Positions 62,372-64,000 of a DNA stretch of 64,000 nt are shown one piece after another. The first letter of the stretch is position 1; every line of letters begins with the position of its first letter. The notes beneath the pieces are model-generated. The model searched no databases and was not told the origin of the DNA. It saw only the letters and a program-made list of their open reading frames with translations. Origin of the DNA: Pohlia nutans. Taxonomy: Eukaryota; Streptophyta; Bryopsida; Bryales; Mniaceae. Location of the stretch: NCBI GenBank assembly GCA_022496805.1, contig CM040088.1:23543501-23607500 (forward strand), read 5' to 3'. The translations under genes were made by a program, and so were the position numbers.

Positions 62372-62715
62372 GGGTCAAGGGCATAAAGAGATGAGGACTG
62401 AATAGGAACTGGAATTGAACTTTGGCATTAAATAGAGTTGACCGTAAAGTCAGCCCAAAGATGAAAGTTTTGACAAACTTATGTTGAAACCAAAATAAAC
62501 CAATACTTAGTCTATGCCAAGTTGTATGACAATCCAAAACAAGGTTGAGTCATTATTCTCCATACCTCACTATAGCTCCCACACCTTCCACCAAAGTTCC
62601 AAGTCGAAAGGGGACAATTTATGATAAGACACTACTCCACCTAAGTATAGTTCAAAAGAGAGGTTGGTTAAGTAAAGCAAAAAAGGAGGTTAGATGGAGG
62701 TCTTTTCGGTTCACT

Positions 62716-63582
62716 CTAACTCCTAAATGACATGCAAATTTTATGAAGTTTGGTCCAAAAGAGAAAATGAGAAGCATGATGTTTAGTGATTCTCCGTATG
62801 GTAAAATTTTCAAAAAATGTTTGAGACACTCATTTAATGAATTTAGAAGTATTTATCATTTAATATTCACTAGTGAGACCTTAAACATGAATTTCCAAAA
62901 TAAATAGAATCAAATAATGAAAACCATACCATCTCGTAGTGCATGTTATTTCAATTTCATTACAATATTTTTAAATTTTTGTGTGTTAATTTTGGATTTT
63001 GATTGAATTTCAAGAGAAAAACTTGCAAAATTAATTTTAAAACATTAAAAATAAATATAATGTATCCAACCATACAAATGTTATCTTCACACTGACATTT
63101 TCAACTTGTGTTTTGTACATCAACTCCATTTTTGTTTTTTATCAAACATTTTATAACAAATTTTTGAAAATAGTGCTGAATCGGGACATTAAAAGGTTAA
63201 GGTTTCACTTTTTGAACTAGGAAATGAAAATTGACATAAACCAATTTTGTTATTTAAAAAAAAAAGCACAATAGCTTATTTTGAAGATTCATACCGTACA
63301 AATGATAGCCAACTAGCACAAGAACCAAGAGAAATTTGGATGGATGAAAATTGGTCATGTATGTAGTCAAGAGAATAATTTGAATTTGTTCATCATCTAC
63401 TATGTGGACGCAAGTGCGTCAAAGGGTTAAGTTGGATTGACATGATTCAAATTGGGTTAAAAAGTAGACTTTATTTTTTGAAAATATTTTTTATTTTTTA
63501 TTAAAAATATTTTTTCATCCCGGGCAGCCTGTAAAGAAAGGGCAACAACCATAAAATGATCGTTCGGCCACTTAGGGGCTAA
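62716..63582. mobile_element. CTAA-flanked family B-like element, diverged
   Basis: CTAA lies directly on both sides (62716-62719, 63579-63582). The left end CTCCTAAATGAC and the following GGTCCAAAAGAGAAAATGAG match family B. The right end holds CCCGGGCAGCC and CGTTCGGCCACTTAGGGG. The element is longer than other copies (about 867 bp), with an internal GTCAAAGGGTTAA (63419), so one copy may sit inside another. Confidence 0.5.
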
Positions 63583-64000
63583 TGTTGAGAAACTTGACTC
63601 CATTGACACTTCACCAAATGAAAATTGCTATAAAATTAGAATTAACATAGAAATATAATTATATATTTAATTGAGAAAATTTGGGAATGTGTCTTGGTTA
63701 AACTTAATTTTGATGTTTTGTTTCAATAATTTGATGTATTCTTTTTATCGAAACTAAAGTTAGAATGTATTTATTTATTTATTCATATAATTCCAACCCT
63801 TTGATGGGTTGGTGTGAAATTGTGAATTATAAGTCCGTTTGTTCAAGGCTCCACACCAAAGTCCATTGGAGAGAGGGAGTGTAGGAACTACATTTCTTTG
63901 TTGTGAAGGGTGGACTCTATGCTACACTAAAACATACCTAGAGCATGATAATTCATATTGTTGTTGAAATGTGCAGTAAATGGTTTGGTGGACATCCTTG
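63583..64000. other. Right edge, no gene seen
   Basis: AT-rich sequence. No ORF, repeat end or RNA gene was recognised before the window stops. Confidence 0.4.

Overview
The window looks like nuclear DNA of a land plant, most likely a non-seed plant of moss type. The genes are plant-type, with many short exons, AT-rich introns and GT-AG or occasional GC-AG splice sites. The repeats are dominated by small DNA transposons, and no LTR retrotransposon was recognised. The moss placement is an inference from the low GC content, moderate intron length and gene set. The species is not identified.

Layout. 1-465: first exon of RPL22 (minus), running off the left edge. 466-1356: divergent promoter region with degenerate repeats and two G-boxes. 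1357-11211: a complete 21-exon phosphatidylserine decarboxylase 2-type gene (plus; C2, EF-hand and PSD domains). 11.2-16.1 kb: nested transposon block with a 1.3 kb foldback element. 16168-22164: a 10-exon mitochondrial LpxA-type acyltransferase gene (minus). 23393-31012: a roughly 15-exon gene of the F420:glutamate-ligase-like family (plus), divergent from lpxA. 31-33.6 kb: nested foldback elements, including a cluster of TTGCAGTAYTGCAA palindromes. 33654-37934: a nearly intact 9-exon Plavaka-like (CMC superfamily) transposase gene (minus) carrying two in-frame stops. 38-48.5 kb: decayed repeats, including a striking array of three 90-bp units, each holding a 66-bp palindrome. 48.9-56.7 kb: a mosaic of truncated host-gene pieces (J-domain-like, FHA/kanadaptin-like, nucleoside-hydrolase-like) around an unrecognised multi-exon gene and a mariner-like foldback. 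57417-60714: complete 3-exon CLPR1 (plus). 60.7-64 kb: more transposon copies.

The recognised genes have housekeeping roles: cytosolic ribosome, phosphatidylethanolamine synthesis, lipid-A-like acylation, plastid Clp protease. They show no shared pathway and are not an operon. The main unifying feature is a set of MITE families that begin TTAA-CCCCTAA and end TTAGGGG-TTAA. About twenty copies were noticed, in introns of four genes and in most intergenic space. Their 4-bp flanks behave like target-site duplications, which points to a TTAA-targeting transposon source.
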